DNA of 41,672 nt, taken from the NCBI GenBank assembly GCA_900539225.1, contig UQBO01000012.1, positions 1 through 41,672 of the forward strand, written 5' to 3'. The stretch is from an uncultured Eubacteriales bacterium. Lineage in GTDB: Bacteria > Bacillota > Clostridia > Tissierellales > Peptoniphilaceae. The notes under the pieces are model-generated. The model saw nothing but the letters and a program-made list of their open reading frames with translations. It searched no databases and had not been told where the DNA came from. The first letter of the stretch is position 1; every line of letters begins with the position of its first letter. The position numbers and the translations under genes are program-made. This document shows, one piece after another, positions 41,521 through 41,672 of this stretch.

Positions 41521-41672
41521 CCCCCGGCCTAGCCGAGGGTTTTTCTCATGCGGCCCAAAGGGCCTGTATTACTAGCCACGTCTCAAGGACGTTGGTTAAT
41601 CTGTCACTTGCAAATTATACTAGCTACCCTTTAAAAGGGTCTATTGTATCAAATGTCAGCTGTTCACTAAGC
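41521..41672 (-). ncRNA. Structured RNA region resembling the right end/guide-RNA scaffold of an IS200/IS605 TnpB element
   Basis: Four consecutive hairpins fill the last 120 bases: ACCCTTT/AAAGGGT (41626-41640), ACGTC/GACGT (41578-41592), GGCCC/GGGCC (41552-41564) and CCCCCGGC/GCCGAGGG with one mismatch (41521-41539). On the minus strand the order GGCCC-hairpin, GCATGAGAAAAA, CCCTCGGC-hairpin resembles what I recall of the non-coding right ends behind tnpB genes, where the omega RNA is made. No coding frame longer than 15 codons crosses the region, and the tnpB gene would lie beyond the edge. The identification is by memory and shape only. Confidence 0.45.

Noticed and set aside
41521..41545. 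Plus-strand Rho-independent terminator (CCCCCGGC-CTA-GCCGAGGG-TTTTT)
   Set aside because: It looks like one, but no plus-strand gene precedes it. As the last hairpin of a minus-strand structured region it is better explained by the element-end interpretation.
1..41672. CRISPR arrays, tRNA or rRNA genes, prophage
   Set aside because: No regularly spaced repeats, no cloverleaf or rRNA sequence and no phage structural genes were recognised.

Overview
The window looks like a chromosomal segment of a low-G+C Gram-positive anaerobe (Bacillota). Several traits point that way: the hrcA-grpE-dnaK-dnaJ-prmA-rsmE-mtaB order under a CIRCE element, GatCAB in place of GlnRS, a membrane pyrophosphatase, FemAB-type wall-bridge chemistry, TTG starts and strong AAGGAGG-type ribosome-binding sites. 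The gene mix suggests Tissierellia/Peptoniphilaceae-like organisms, but that placement is inference; no rRNA or other taxonomic marker is present. Nearly everything is on the minus strand.

Layout, left to right. (1) 1-7.8 kb: the HrcA-controlled heat-shock operon with three modification enzymes and probably the first codons of a HIT-family gene. A terminator sits between dnaK and dnaJ. (2) 7.8-12 kb: an HD hydrolase, hemW, lepA and lepB. (3) 12.1-15.4 kb: an orphan MacB/FtsX-like envelope protein behind a nine-C tract, divergent from a two-gene plus-strand operon (ATP-grasp ligase plus FemAB transferase) that probably builds a peptidoglycan interpeptide bridge. (4) 15.5-19.9 kb: a wall amidase, a fused RdgB/HAM1-HD 'nucleotide sanitation' protein and leucyl aminopeptidase. 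(5) 20-25.1 kb: an AT-richer accessory block controlled by BlaI/BlaR1, with a consensus promoter followed by a perfect 11-bp palindrome. It encodes BlaI, a BlaR1 whose frame is broken by one in-frame TAG, an SH3 protein, a secreted papain-like cysteine protease and two lipoproteins. (6) 25.2-39 kb: a long housekeeping run transcribed as hydrolase-murF-ddl-rnr-smpB-dtxR-like-pcrA-ligA-gatC-gatA-gatB. (7) 39-41.7 kb: hppA and secG, then a non-coding edge with four consecutive hairpins resembling the right end and guide-RNA scaffold of an IS200/IS605-type TnpB element.

The most unusual parts are the BlaI/BlaR1 protease-lipoprotein operon with its amber-split sensor, the pyrophosphatase-phosphohydrolase fusion, the homopolymer-spaced promoter candidate, and a Mur ligase whose usual N-terminal domain is replaced by membrane helices. 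All family assignments come from reading motifs; no database search was possible.
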